The notes beneath the pieces are model-generated. The model saw nothing but the letters and a program-made list of their open reading frames with translations. It searched no databases and was not told the origin of the DNA. This document shows, piece after piece, positions 10,331 to 19,334 of a stretch of 64,000 nt of DNA. The stretch spans positions 1-64,000 of the forward strand of contig JADCCX010000028.1 of the NCBI GenBank assembly GCA_020252485.1, written 5' to 3'. The DNA comes from Methylocystis sp. GTDB lineage: Bacteria; Pseudomonadota; Alphaproteobacteria; Rhizobiales; Beijerinckiaceae. Both the position numbers and the translations under genes were made by a program. Position 1 is the stretch's first letter; each line of letters begins with the position of its first letter.

Positions 10331-10354
10331 TTTTAGCAAGCCGCGACCTGATAT
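10326..10354 (+). promoter_or_regulatory. Possible heat-shock (sigma-32) promoter before grpE
   Basis: CTTGAT overlaps the glnD stop codon. After a 15-base spacer comes CCTGATAT, resembling the CTTG / C-TAT pattern of alphaproteobacterial RpoH promoters, about 37 bases upstream of the grpE ATG. No CIRCE element is seen here. This is a weak pattern match. Confidence 0.3.
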
Positions 10355-10391
10355 CCGGGCCATATCTTTCACTGCTCATCGGATTGTCCAC

Positions 10392-11012
10392 ATGACGTCA
10401 CATACCAACGGCAAGGGGCGCGTTGAGGCTGAGAAGCCCGAGGCGGCCGCCACTGATCCGGCAACCGCCGCGCCTGCCGCATCTGAGCCCTCGGCGATCG
10501 ATCCGATCGCTGTCCTTGAGGCGGAGAAAGCCGACCTGAAGGACAAGCTGCTGCGGTCCCTTGCCGAAATGGAGAACCTGCGCCGGCGCACCGAAAAAGA
10601 CCTGGCTGACGCGCGCGCCTACGGTGTCACGCGCTTCGCCCGGGACATGCTCGATGTGGGTGACAATCTGCGCCGCGCGCTCGAAAGCGTTCCCGTCGAG
10701 GCGCGTATGGCGGCGGAAGGCGCCTTCAAGGCCTTCATGGAGGGCGTCGATCTCACGGAACGGGATTTCCTGAAGAAGATGGAGAGCCACGGTGTCCGCA
10801 AGATTGCGCCGGAAGGCCAGAAGTTCGACCCGCACCATCATCAGGCGATGTTCGAGGCGCCTGACGAGAGCAAGCCGGCGGGAACCGTCATCGCCGTCGT
10901 GCAGGCTGGCTACACCATCGGCGAACGGGTGCTGCGGCCGGCGATGGTCGGCGTATCGAAGGGCGGACCGAAGTCCGCGCCCGCAGCGGAGAGCGTTGAC
11001 AAGACGGCCTAG
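10392..11012 (+). CDS. grpE: Nucleotide exchange factor GrpE
   Basis: GrpE (206 residues) releases ADP from DnaK during the chaperone cycle. An Ala/Glu-rich disordered N-terminus of about 40 residues leads into the long dimerisation helix ([22 protein letters not shown]). The four-helix part follows, then the beta-wing with the family signature [21 protein letters not shown] and the [19 protein letters not shown] stretch. The ATG at 10392 starts at the usual distance before the helix. The TAG stop shares the bases CTAG with the stop of the convergent gene. grpE is not beside hrcA (33.3 kb), its frequent neighbour in related genomes. Confidence 0.97.
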   Translation: MTSHTNGKGRVEAEKPEAAATDPATAAPAASEPSAIDPIAVLEAEKADLKDKLLRSLAEMENLRRRTEKDLADARAYGVTRFARDMLDVGDNLRRALESVPVEARMAAEGAFKAFMEGVDLTERDFLKKMESHGVRKIAPEGQKFDPHHHQAMFEAPDESKPAGTVIAVVQAGYTIGERVLRPAMVGVSKGGPKSAPAAESVDKTA

Positions 11013-11575
11013 CGGCTCACGGTGTAGATTGTCAGCTTCTGATGCTTGTCCGTCTTCGTGAGCAGCCCTTCCTTCGCGAGCTTGGCGACGATGGGTTTCG
11101 TCCGGCTCCAGCCGTCGGAGCCCTCGTAGAAGACGATCCGGCCGTTCTTCTTCATCTGGCGGATGACCCGGCGCAGCACTTCCTCATCGGTCGCGCCGCC
11201 GTAGCTTGCTGTCTTCTCGCTCCAGAATTCGCCCAGATGGAACATCGTGGCGATGTCGAACTTCGGCAGCAGCTTGCCGTTGAAGAGATAGATGTCGCCG
11301 AAATGCATCGTGTAATTGCGTGACAGCCGGGGCTCCTCGATCGCCATGCGGGTGAAGGCCTCCGTTTCACCGGGAGAGGCGGTGACGCCGATGAAATAAT
11401 TCGGCTCGCCCATCTTCAGGTTTTCTACGCCGACGAGATGATGGCTGCCGGTGCCGAAGTGATAGATGACCTTGCCTCTGATCTTCTCAGCCTTGATCCA
11501 TTCCATGAAGTGGAGGTCGCAGGGGCAGAGGTCGAGGTTCAGGTCCCAGCTGGCATCCCAGAAATGCATGCTCAT
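11009..11575 (-). CDS. Conserved-looking protein of unknown function, possibly methyltransferase-like
   Basis: I do not recognise this 188-residue protein. It has no signal peptide or membrane helix. The order [28 protein letters not shown] and [17 protein letters not shown] resembles strand 1 with its glycine turn, strand 4 and strand 5 of a class I SAM-dependent methyltransferase, but typical acidic cofactor residues are not obvious. The N-terminus is rich in Trp, Cys and His ([21 protein letters not shown]). The ATG at 11575 follows GGAG at suitable spacing. It is convergent with grpE (stops overlap by four bases) and follows the PLP-lyase gene on the same strand. Confidence 0.65.
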   Translation of the reverse strand: MSMHFWDASWDLNLDLCPCDLHFMEWIKAEKIRGKVIYHFGTGSHHLVGVENLKMGEPNYFIGVTASPGETEAFTRMAIEEPRLSRNYTMHFGDIYLFNGKLLPKFDIATMFHLGEFWSEKTASYGGATDEEVLRRVIRQMKKNGRIVFYEGSDGWSRTKPIVAKLAKEGLLTKTDKHQKLTIYTVSR

Positions 11576-11654
11576 CAATCAAAGCTCCAAAGGGTCGTTT
11601 CTGCTGAATTAAGGGGCGAAACCTGACCGGGAGTTGAACGAGCCTGCGCGGGGC

Positions 11655-12803
11655 TCAGTTATGGGCCCGCTTCAATGCCTGATCCAGATCATCGAACAGG
11701 TCCTCGGCGCTTTCGATGCCGGCGGAAAGCCTGAGCAGATCCGGCGGGCAGGGCGAGCCCGCCCCTTCGATCGAGGCGCGGTGCTCGATCAGGCTTTCCA
11801 CGCCACCGAGCGATGTGGCGCGCTTCCAGAGTTGCACTTCCTTCGCCGTGCGGATGGCGCCGGCCTCGCCGCCCTGCACCCGGATCGAGAGCATGCCGCC
11901 AAAGCCGCCGTTCATCTGCCGTGCGGCGACGGCATGCCCGGGGCTGTCCGGCAGGCCGGGATAGAGCACTTCGGTCACCTGCGGATGGCGGGCGAAGGCT
12001 TCGGCCAGCTGCATGGCGTTGGCCGAGGCGGCGCGCACGCGCAGATCAAGTGTGCGCATGCCCCTGATCAGCAGGAATGCCTCGAAGGGGCCGAGGATCG
12101 CGCCAACATTCTTGCGCACCATCCTGATGCGCTCCCAATAGGCATCGGGCGTGCGGCAGGCGAGCGCTCCGGCCAGCACATCGGAATGGCCGTTCAGGTA
12201 TTTCGTCGCCGCATGCATGACGATGTCAGCGCCGAGCGCCAAAGGCTGCGAGAGGATCGGCGTGGCGCAGGTGGAATCGACCGCGAGGCGCGCGCCGGCC
12301 TTGCGGGCGATTGCGGCCACCGCCGCGATATCGGTGATCGACCACAGCGGATTGGCGGGCGTCTCGGCCCAGATGAGTTTCGTTTTCGCTGTCACCGCCG
12401 CCTGCACAGCTTTGGCGTCGCTCATGTCGACGAAGTCGATCGACAGGCCCCAATGCCGGCCCTCGGTCATCAGCCAGTTGCGCAGCGCCCAGTACATGAC
12501 ATTCGGCGCGATCACGTGATCGCCGGGCGCGAGCGCCAGAAAGCAGGCGACGGCGGACGCCATGCCCGATCCGAAGACCAAAGCTTCAGGAGCGCTTTCC
12601 AGCATTGCGATGATGCTCTCCGCCTCGCGGATCGTCGCATTGTCGGGGCGTCCGTAGATATTGCCCGTCCGGTACTGGTTATCGTCGTCGCGGATGAAGG
12701 TGGTGGTGACATGGATCGGCGGCACGATGCCCATCGTGCCGGCATCGATCTTGCCCATCGCCTGCGCTGCAAGCGTGCGTTTCGTCCAGTTGGTCTTGGT
12801 CAC
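11655..12803 (-). CDS. Cys/Met-metabolism PLP-dependent enzyme (cystathionine gamma-synthase/lyase family)
   Basis: This 382-residue fold-type I PLP enzyme acts in sulfur amino acid metabolism, either trans-sulfuration or C-S lyase. Motifs include YGRPDNATIREAE, FGSGMASAVACFLAL, AETPANPLW, AVDSTCATP and the PLP lysine in MHAATKYLNGHSDV, followed by TSLGGVESLIEHRAS near the C-terminus. The proposed start is GTG with only a weak ribosome site. It lies 39 bases downstream of argE on the same strand. Which reaction it catalyses cannot be fixed from motifs alone. Confidence 0.9.
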   Translation of the reverse strand: MTKTNWTKRTLAAQAMGKIDAGTMGIVPPIHVTTTFIRDDDNQYRTGNIYGRPDNATIREAESIIAMLESAPEALVFGSGMASAVACFLALAPGDHVIAPNVMYWALRNWLMTEGRHWGLSIDFVDMSDAKAVQAAVTAKTKLIWAETPANPLWSITDIAAVAAIARKAGARLAVDSTCATPILSQPLALGADIVMHAATKYLNGHSDVLAGALACRTPDAYWERIRMVRKNVGAILGPFEAFLLIRGMRTLDLRVRAASANAMQLAEAFARHPQVTEVLYPGLPDSPGHAVAARQMNGGFGGMLSIRVQGGEAGAIRTAKEVQLWKRATSLGGVESLIEHRASIEGAGSPCPPDLLRLSAGIESAEDLFDDLDQALKRAHN

Positions 12804-12842
12804 GTCAATGTCTCAGGCAATGGAAGGAGATCCGCCATCATC

Positions 12843-14006
12843 TCAGGCGCGGCATTCGTCGATCAGCCGGGCGATGAAGGCGTTGCATTTCTCGAGCTCC
12901 GACAGAAGAATCCATTCGTCCGGCTTGTGGGCCTGGCCGATGTCGCCGGGGCCGACGACCACCGATGGTATGCCCACCATCGCCTGGAAGAGGCTGGCCT
13001 CCGTGCCATAGGCGACCTTGGCGTGATCGTTGCGGCCGGCCAGGCGCTTCGCCAGCGTCACCGCATGATGATCGGGCGCAGTTTCGAGCGCCGGAAGAGG
13101 CGGCCGAAGATCGAAGGTGAATCCCGCCGTCGGTTCGATGCGCTTCATCTTCGGTTCGAGTTCCTCGCGGGCGTAGCGCATGACCTCGCCGATATAGGTC
13201 AGCGGATCGTCGGCGCTGATGTTGCGGCATTCGAATGTGATTTCGGCATGGTGGGGCACGATGTTGGGCGATGTTCCGCCGTTGAACAGCCCGACATGCA
13301 GCGTCGAATGCGGGACATCATAGAGCGGATCGCGAAGGCCGTTCGCTTCCTGCTCTTCGGCCATGTCCTTGATCTTCGCCACCAGCCTAGCCCCGTATTC
13401 GACTGCATTGACGCCATGCGGCGCCAGGGATGAATGGGACGCCTTGCCGGCGACCTGGCAATTGACGCGCTGCCCGCCCTTGTGCCCGATGATCACCTGC
13501 ATCGAGGATGGCTCGCCGATGAAGGCGGCGATGGGCTTGGGTTCACGCGGGGCGAGATGAACCAGCATGTCCCGGACGCCGGTGCAGCCGACCTCCTCGT
13601 CGTAGCTGTAGGCCAGGTGGATCGGCGTCTTCAGCTTCGCTTTCAGCATCTCCGGCGCCATGGCGAGCGTGCAGGCGAGGAAGCCCTTCATGTCGCAGGC
13701 GCCGCGTCCATAGGCCTTGCCGTCCTTCAGGGTCAGCGTGAACGGATCGGTGCTCCAGGCCTGTCCATCCACCGGAACGACGTCCGTGTGGGCCGAGAGC
13801 ACATAACCCGGGACGTCCTTCGGCCCGACAATGGCGTAGAGATTGTGCTTGTCGCCCTCCGCGTTGACGAAGACTTCTGTCTCGACGCCGAGCTTCGCCA
13901 GGTAATCCCTGATCCAGTCGGCGCAGGGGATGTTGCTGTTGCGGCTGGTAGTGTCGAAGCCGACAAGTGCGGTCAGAATGTCGAGCGTCTTGTTCAGATC
14001 TGTCAT
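12843..14006 (-). CDS. argE: Acetylornithine deacetylase (ArgE/M20)
   Basis: This 387-residue M20A zinc hydrolase probably deacetylates N-acetylornithine in arginine synthesis. Metal-ligand motifs are SAHTDVVPVDG, GRGACDMKGFLA and YSYDEEVGCTG. The lid domain has GHKGGQRVNCQVAGKASHSSLAPHGVNAVEY, and PSVVVGPGDIGQAHKPDEW is typical near the C-terminus. The ATG at 14006 gives the usual N-terminus. Longer in-frame extension upstream looks non-coding. It is divergent from the gamma-glutamyltransferase gene across 215 bases. Other M20A substrates remain possible. Confidence 0.9.
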   Translation of the reverse strand: MTDLNKTLDILTALVGFDTTSRNSNIPCADWIRDYLAKLGVETEVFVNAEGDKHNLYAIVGPKDVPGYVLSAHTDVVPVDGQAWSTDPFTLTLKDGKAYGRGACDMKGFLACTLAMAPEMLKAKLKTPIHLAYSYDEEVGCTGVRDMLVHLAPREPKPIAAFIGEPSSMQVIIGHKGGQRVNCQVAGKASHSSLAPHGVNAVEYGARLVAKIKDMAEEQEANGLRDPLYDVPHSTLHVGLFNGGTSPNIVPHHAEITFECRNISADDPLTYIGEVMRYAREELEPKMKRIEPTAGFTFDLRPPLPALETAPDHHAVTLAKRLAGRNDHAKVAYGTEASLFQAMVGIPSVVVGPGDIGQAHKPDEWILLSELEKCNAFIARLIDECRA

Positions 14007-14160
14007 GGAAAGGGAGCCCTCGCTGCCAGACCTTGAAGGTGTCGTTCGGGAATGTCCACCGGGTTTCGGCAGGCCCGGAAGGACAAAGGGCCGCGCGCCA
14101 TCGCAACGGCCGAATGCGACAGTCGGCCCTGATCCGTAAACCAATCCCGGATTGACTCTC

Positions 14161-14177
14161 CTTTGGCATTGCCAAAG
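14161..14177. promoter_or_regulatory. Perfect 17-base palindromic operator candidate
   Basis: CTTTGGCATTGCCAAAG has perfect 8-base arms around a single T. It lies in the divergent argE / gamma-glutamyltransferase intergenic region, with its end 44 bases upstream of the gamma-glutamyltransferase ATG. Position suggests a repressor or activator site controlling the peptide-scavenging block, the arginine gene, or both. The regulator is not identified in the window. Confidence 0.5.
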
Positions 14178-14221
14178 ATAGCGGTTAACAAGAGCCGCCT
14201 GCCTGCGGCCAGAGATCCTGC

Positions 14222-16069
14222 ATGTCCTTCATCACCGCCGATGCCTTCACGACCCGCCCGGAGATCAAGGGCACCTTCGGCGTCGTGGCGAGCACGCATT
14301 GGATCGCCAGCAGCGTCGCGATGGGCGTGCTGGAGCGGGGCGGCAACGCCTTCGATGCAGGCATCGCAGCCAACTTCACGCTGCAGGTGGTCGAGCCGCA
14401 TCTGAACGGGCCGGGCGGCGATGCGCCGATCATGGTCTATGAGGCGAAGACCGACAGGATGAAAGTCATCTGCGGCCAGGGCATTGCGCCCCGCGCGCTG
14501 ACAATCGCCCATTGCAAGGCTTTGGGGCTCGATCTCATTCCAGGCGCGGGGCTCCTCGCCACCTGCGTTCCCGGCACCTTTGATGCGCTGATGCTGGTGC
14601 TCAGGGATTACGGCACGAAGCCGCTCCGCGAGGTGCTGGAGCCCGCGATCCATTGTGCGCGGCACGGCTACCCGGTGGTCGAGCGGATCACCGCGACGAT
14701 CAACACCGTGTGCGAGCTTTTCCTCAACGAATGGCCCACTTCCGCCGAGCTCTATCTGCCGAACGGCGATCCGCCCGCGCCCGGATCATTGTTCAGGAAC
14801 CCGAGGCTCGCGGATATGTACGAACGCATCCTGACCGAAGCCGAAAGCGTCGGCGGCAACCGCGAAATCCAGATCGAGAAGGCGCGCATCGCCTGGTCGC
14901 ATGGCTTCGTCGCGGAGGCGATCGACCGCTTCGTCCGGCGCGAGCAGCTGATGGATTCCTCCGGCAGCCGCAACAAGGGCGTGCTCACCGGCGAGGATAT
15001 GGCCGGCTGGCAGGCGACCGTCGAAGACCCGGTCGGCTATGATTACGGGCGCTACCAGGTGCTGAAGCCCGGCGGCTGGTGCCAGGGCATCGCCACATTG
15101 CAGCAGCTGGCCTTATTGAAGGGCTTTGCGCTCGACGGGATCGATGTGCGCGGACCGGATTTCGTGCATCTGGTGGTCGAGGCGGCTAAGCTCGCTTTCG
15201 CCGACCGCGACACGTTCCTTGGCGATCCGAAGTTTGTGGACGTGCCGCTCGATGTGCTCCTCTCCGACGCGTACAACGACGAGCGGCGCAAGCTCATCGG
15301 CGATACGGCCTCGATGGAGCAGCGGCCGGGCGTGATTCCGGGTCGCGGCAAGGCGATGGCGCTCAGTATTTCCGATGGCCAGCGGCAGGCCGTCAGCGCC
15401 ATGGGCGTCGGCGAGCCCACGGTGGGCGATATCCAGCGCGTCAATACGGGGCATGGGGCAGCCGAACGCGGCACGGCGGACGTTATGCGCGGCGACACGG
15501 TGCATTACGATGTCATCGACAGGCACGGCAATATGATCGCGGCGACGCCTTCCGGCGGCTGGCTGCAAAGCTCGCCGATCATCCCCGAACTTGGCTTCTG
15601 CCTGGGTTCGCGGGCGCAGATGTTCGTGCTCGACGAGGCGCATCCAGCGGCGCTGGGAATCGGCCGCCGGCCGCGCACCACGCTCTCGCCGACGATGGCG
15701 CGCCGCGATGGCAAGCCTTACCTCGCCTGGGGATCGCCCGGCGGCGACCAGCAGGACCAGTGGATCCCGCAGATGTTCCTGCGCCATGTTCATGCGAACA
15801 TGAATCTGCAGCAGGCGATCGACGCGCCCGCCTTCCATACCGAGCATTTCCCGCAGAGCTTCTGGCCGCGCAAGGCGCGCCCCGGCGTTGTCGTCGTGGA
15901 AGGCCGGTTCCCTGCAGCCACGATCGATGAACTGAAGCGTCGCGGCCACACAATCGAAGTCGGCGGCGACTGGAGCGAGGGCCGCCTTGTCGCCGCGTCG
16001 CGGGACGGCGATTTCCTGAAGGCTGCTGCAAATCCGCGCGGCATGCAGGCCTATGCGGTGGGGAGATAG
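14222..16069 (+). CDS. Gamma-glutamyltransferase family Ntn-hydrolase
   Basis: This is a 615-residue member of the GGT family, which self-cleaves to expose an N-terminal Thr nucleophile and then hydrolyses or transfers gamma-glutamyl groups, or in some members other N-acyl bonds. HWIASSVAMGVLERGGNAFDAGIAAN, GPGGDAPIMVY and PGTFDALMLVL are typical of the large chain. The processing site is probably the Thr in GDTVHYDVIDRHGNMIA. SSPIIPELGF and SPTMARRDGKPYLAWGSPGGDQQ follow in the small chain. No signal peptide is evident, unlike periplasmic GGTs, so a cytoplasmic role after peptide uptake is inferred. DUF1028 follows after three bases. Confidence 0.9.
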   Translation: MSFITADAFTTRPEIKGTFGVVASTHWIASSVAMGVLERGGNAFDAGIAANFTLQVVEPHLNGPGGDAPIMVYEAKTDRMKVICGQGIAPRALTIAHCKALGLDLIPGAGLLATCVPGTFDALMLVLRDYGTKPLREVLEPAIHCARHGYPVVERITATINTVCELFLNEWPTSAELYLPNGDPPAPGSLFRNPRLADMYERILTEAESVGGNREIQIEKARIAWSHGFVAEAIDRFVRREQLMDSSGSRNKGVLTGEDMAGWQATVEDPVGYDYGRYQVLKPGGWCQGIATLQQLALLKGFALDGIDVRGPDFVHLVVEAAKLAFADRDTFLGDPKFVDVPLDVLLSDAYNDERRKLIGDTASMEQRPGVIPGRGKAMALSISDGQRQAVSAMGVGEPTVGDIQRVNTGHGAAERGTADVMRGDTVHYDVIDRHGNMIAATPSGGWLQSSPIIPELGFCLGSRAQMFVLDEAHPAALGIGRRPRTTLSPTMARRDGKPYLAWGSPGGDQQDQWIPQMFLRHVHANMNLQQAIDAPAFHTEHFPQSFWPRKARPGVVVVEGRFPAATIDELKRRGHTIEVGGDWSEGRLVAASRDGDFLKAAANPRGMQAYAVGR

Positions 16070-16072
16070 AGC

Positions 16073-16786
16073 ATGACCTGGTCGATCGTCGCGAAAGATC
16101 CGGCCACCGGGCAGATTGGCATCGCCGTCAGCACCTGCGCCTTCGCCGTGGGGGCGCGCGTGCCCTTCATCGCCACTGGAGTCGGGGCGGTTGCCTCACA
16201 GGCTTTCGTCAATCCGTTCTATGGCCTGCGCGGGCTGGAGCTGCTCAAGGCCGGCGCCAGCGCCAGCGAGGTCATCGGCATCGTCACGGCTTCGGACGAG
16301 GGGCGAGCCGATCGCCAGGTGCATGTGATGGACAAGGAAGGCCGTTTCGCGGCGCATACAGGCGACACCTGCGTGCCCTGGGCCGGTCACTTGATCCGCG
16401 ACCATTTCTCGGTGGCCGGCAACATGCTTGCCGGTCCGCAGGTGATCGAGGAGACGGCGCGCGTCTTCGCCTCGGAAGCCTCTCTGCCCTTCGCACGCCG
16501 CTTCATCGCCGCGCTGCGGGCGGGTGAAGCCGCCGGCGGCGACAAGCGCGGCAAGCAATCGGCCGCGATCCTGATCCACGACGGTGAGGAATATCCGCTC
16601 CTTGATATCCGTGTCGACGATCACGCCGACCCGCTGGCGGAGCTTGCCCGCCTCGAAGCCGTGAGCCGCGAGCGCTATATCCACTATCGCACCTGCATGC
16701 CGAGCCGGAGCAATCCGTCCGGCATTCTGGGTCGCGAGGAAATCGAGCGGCGCATCGCCGAATCCATGGCAGCTGCGGCGTCCTGA
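16073..16786 (+). CDS. DUF1028 family protein (Ntn-hydrolase-like)
   Basis: The 237-residue protein shows the DUF1028 pattern: MTWSIVAKDPATGQIGIAVSTCAFAVGARVPF, VGAVASQAFVNPFYGLRGLELL, HTGDTCVPWAGH and SVAGNMLAGPQVIE. Family members have an Ntn-hydrolase-like fold. Function is not established, but they recur beside peptidase and peptide-transport genes, as here. It starts three bases after the gamma-glutamyltransferase stop with a good ribosome site (GGGGAG), so the two are almost certainly co-expressed. 82 bases separate it from the binding-protein gene. Confidence 0.9.
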   Translation: MTWSIVAKDPATGQIGIAVSTCAFAVGARVPFIATGVGAVASQAFVNPFYGLRGLELLKAGASASEVIGIVTASDEGRADRQVHVMDKEGRFAAHTGDTCVPWAGHLIRDHFSVAGNMLAGPQVIEETARVFASEASLPFARRFIAALRAGEAAGGDKRGKQSAAILIHDGEEYPLLDIRVDDHADPLAELARLEAVSRERYIHYRTCMPSRSNPSGILGREEIERRIAESMAAAAS

Positions 16787-16868
16787 GCGGCATGAAAGAT
16801 GCTTTGCACAGCGGGCCTGGCTCGCACGGAACAAACCTGAACGACGAAACCAGACGGAGGGAGTTGCG

Positions 16869-18377
16869 ATGAAATCGATGATCAGAATGACGATGACGGC
16901 CTTGCTGCTGGCGACGGGCGCCATGGCCGCCTCCGCCCAGACGAACCTGCGGATCGGCCTCGCCGAGGACCCGGATGCGCTCGATCCGACAACGGCGCGC
17001 ACCTATGTCGGCCGCATCGTTTTCGCCTCGATCTGCGACAAGCTCTTCGACATTGATGACAAGCTGAATGTCGTGCCGCAGCTGGCGCTCTCCCACGAGA
17101 CATCCGCCGACGGCAAGGCGGTGACCATCAAGCTTCGGCCAGGCGTCAAGTTCCACGACGGCGAGCCGATGGATGCGGAGGCTGTGAAGTTCTCGCTCGA
17201 TCGTCACATGACGATGCAGGGCTCGTTCCGCCGCCCCGAGCTTTCGATTGTCGATAAGGTGGTCGTCATCGATCCGCTGACCGTCCGGCTCGAACTGAAG
17301 TCGCCCTTCGCGCCGCTGATCGCCCAGCTGACGGATCGGTCCGGCATGATGGTCTCGCCGAAGGCCGCGCGGGAAGCCGGTGACCGCTTCGCCTTGAAGC
17401 CCGTTTGCGCCGGTCCCTACCAGTTCGTCGAGCGGGTGCAGCAGGACCGGATCGTCGTGCAGAAATTCGCCGATTACTGGGACAAGGACAATGTCCATAT
17501 CGACCGCATCACCTATCTGCCGATTGTCGATTCGACCGTGCGGCTCGCCAACCTCCGCTCCGGTCAGCTTGACCTGATCGAGCGCGCGCTGGCGACCGAT
17601 ATCAAGGAGATTCGCGCCAACAACCGGCTGAAGCTCGTGACCGCGCCGGAGCTTGGCTATCAGGGCATGACGATCAACGTCGGCAAGGGCGAGGCCTCGA
17701 AAGTGTTCGCCGACAAGCGCATCCGCATGGCGCTCGCCGCCTCGATCGACCGGGCGGCGATCAATCAGGTCGTCTTCAACGGCGAGTTCACGCCGGGCAA
17801 CCAGTGGGTGGGGCCGACCAATCCCTATTTCCAGCAGAAGTTCCCTGTGCCCGGCCGCGATATCGCCAGGGCGAAAAGGCTGATCGCGGAAGCCGGCGTG
17901 AAGACGCCGATCCCGATCGACTTCATGGTGCCGCAAGGACCGGAAACCCGCCAGGTCGCCGAGGTCATTCAGGCGATGGCGGCGGAAGCCGGCTTCGACA
18001 TGAAGATCCGCGTCACCGAATTCGCCACCTCGCTGACCGAGGCCGAGGCCGGGCGCTATCAGGCTTTCATCCTTGCCTGGTCCGGCCGGACTGATCCCGA
18101 CGGCAATATCTATTCCTTCGCCAAGACCGGTCAGCCGAACAACTACGGCGGTTTCAGCGATCCGGAGGTGGATGCCTGGCTGGATGAGGCCCGCACCAGG
18201 GGCGCGCCCGCCGAGCGCAAGGCGATCTATGAAAAGGCCGCAGCCAAGCTGATCGATGAAGGCGGGATCATCTATCTCTATCACCGCCTCGTCATCATTG
18301 CGCACAGCACCCGGCTGACGGGCTTTACGCAATTGCCGGATGGCCTCGTGCGTGTGAAGGGCATGAAGCTGAACTGA
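16869..18377 (+). CDS. ABC transporter substrate-binding protein, dipeptide/oligopeptide type
   Basis: This 502-residue family 5 extracytoplasmic solute-binding protein is of the DppA/OppA type. The signal peptide ends MAASAQ (about residue 24). It is followed by LRIGLAEDPDALDPTTAR, LSHETSADGKAVTIKLRPGVKFHDGEPMDAEAV and KPVCAGPYQFVERV, which are diagnostic of the family. It should capture peptides or related ligands in the periplasm and deliver them to the two permeases encoded immediately downstream. The ATG has an excellent ribosome site (GGAGGG). Context (gamma-glutamyltransferase, DUF1028, M20 dipeptidase) suggests a peptide or gamma-glutamyl ligand. Confidence 0.93.
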   Translation: MKSMIRMTMTALLLATGAMAASAQTNLRIGLAEDPDALDPTTARTYVGRIVFASICDKLFDIDDKLNVVPQLALSHETSADGKAVTIKLRPGVKFHDGEPMDAEAVKFSLDRHMTMQGSFRRPELSIVDKVVVIDPLTVRLELKSPFAPLIAQLTDRSGMMVSPKAAREAGDRFALKPVCAGPYQFVERVQQDRIVVQKFADYWDKDNVHIDRITYLPIVDSTVRLANLRSGQLDLIERALATDIKEIRANNRLKLVTAPELGYQGMTINVGKGEASKVFADKRIRMALAASIDRAAINQVVFNGEFTPGNQWVGPTNPYFQQKFPVPGRDIARAKRLIAEAGVKTPIPIDFMVPQGPETRQVAEVIQAMAAEAGFDMKIRVTEFATSLTEAEAGRYQAFILAWSGRTDPDGNIYSFAKTGQPNNYGGFSDPEVDAWLDEARTRGAPAERKAIYEKAAAKLIDEGGIIYLYHRLVIIAHSTRLTGFTQLPDGLVRVKGMKLN

Positions 18378-18389
18378 TCAACTGACATC

Positions 18390-19334
18390 ATGCTCACCCT
18401 TTTCGGCAGGCGATTGCTGCAACTGATCCCGACCGTCTTCTTCGTGTCCGTGATCATCTTTCTTTTGCAGCAATTGCTGCCGGGCGATCCGGCCACCGTC
18501 ATGGCGGGGGAGGAGAACGACCCGGAGGTCATCGCCCAGATCCGCAGGCAATACCGGCTCGATCTGCCGCTGCCGCTGCAATATCTCTACTGGATGGGCG
18601 GCGTGCTGACCGGCGATCTCGGCGAATCGATGCGCCTCAAGGTCAGCGTGTCGGAGCTTGTGCTCCAGAAGCTTCCCGTCACGCTGCAGCTCGCCTCCAT
18701 GGCCATCGTCATCGCGGTCGTCATCGGCGTCACGGCTGGCGTGATCTCGGCCGTCAAGCGCGACACCTGGTGGGATTACGGCGTGAACGTGCTCTCGCTC
18801 TGGGGCATCTCGACGCCGAATTTCTGGCTGGGGATCATGCTGATCCTGCTCTTCTCCGTGCAGCTCGGCTGGCTGCCGGCTTCAGGATACGTGAGTCCCT
18901 TCGAGGATTTCTGGGGTTCGATCAGCACGACGATCATGCCGGCCTTCGTGCTGGGCAACGCCATCGCCGGGATTTTGATGCGCCATACGCGGGCCTCGAT
19001 GCTGGAGGCATTGGAGAGCGACTACGTGCGCACTGCGCGCGCCAAGGGCCAGTCCGAGACGAGGATCATCGTCAAGCATGTCATGCGCAATGCGCTTACG
19101 CCCGTGATCACGCTGGGCGCGCTTGAATTCGGCACCTTGCTCTCGGGCGCGGTGCTGACGGAGCAGATCTTCACCATCCCCGGCTTCGGGAAGCTGATCG
19201 TCGATGCCGTCTTCAACCGCGATTACGCCGTGGTGCAGGGCGTGGTTCTTGTCACCGCCACCACCTATATCCTGCTCAATCTCCTGGCCGACATCGGCTA
19301 TATCCTCATCAACCCCCGCCTGAGGTCCGGCTGA
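18390..19334 (+). CDS. ABC transporter permease, DppB type
   Basis: This 314-residue inner-membrane permease begins with FGRRLLQLIPTVFFVSVIIFLLQQLLPGDPA, the standard DppB first helix and periplasmic loop. Six hydrophobic segments follow. The ATPase-coupling EAA loop is visible as DYVRTARAKGQSETRIIVKHVMRNALTPVIT. It starts 12 bases after the binding-protein gene and overlaps the next permease by one base (TGATG). Confidence 0.94.
   Translation: MLTLFGRRLLQLIPTVFFVSVIIFLLQQLLPGDPATVMAGEENDPEVIAQIRRQYRLDLPLPLQYLYWMGGVLTGDLGESMRLKVSVSELVLQKLPVTLQLASMAIVIAVVIGVTAGVISAVKRDTWWDYGVNVLSLWGISTPNFWLGIMLILLFSVQLGWLPASGYVSPFEDFWGSISTTIMPAFVLGNAIAGILMRHTRASMLEALESDYVRTARAKGQSETRIIVKHVMRNALTPVITLGALEFGTLLSGAVLTEQIFTIPGFGKLIVDAVFNRDYAVVQGVVLVTATTYILLNLLADIGYILINPRLRSG

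Noticed and set aside
7463-10372. Open frame of 969 codons antisense to glnD, longer than glnD itself
   Set aside because: glnD on the opposite strand has every domain and motif. The antisense translation shows no recognisable motif, is Arg/His/Gly-rich and arises from high third-position GC.
11634-13433. Open frame of 599 codons antisense to the PLP lyase and argE
   Set aside because: Shadow frame crossing two well-supported genes, without a ribosome site or domain.
14161-14177. Sigma-54 promoter (TGGCA...TTGC) before the peptide block
   Set aside because: The spacing between TGGC and TGC elements is wrong. The sequence is better explained as a symmetric operator.
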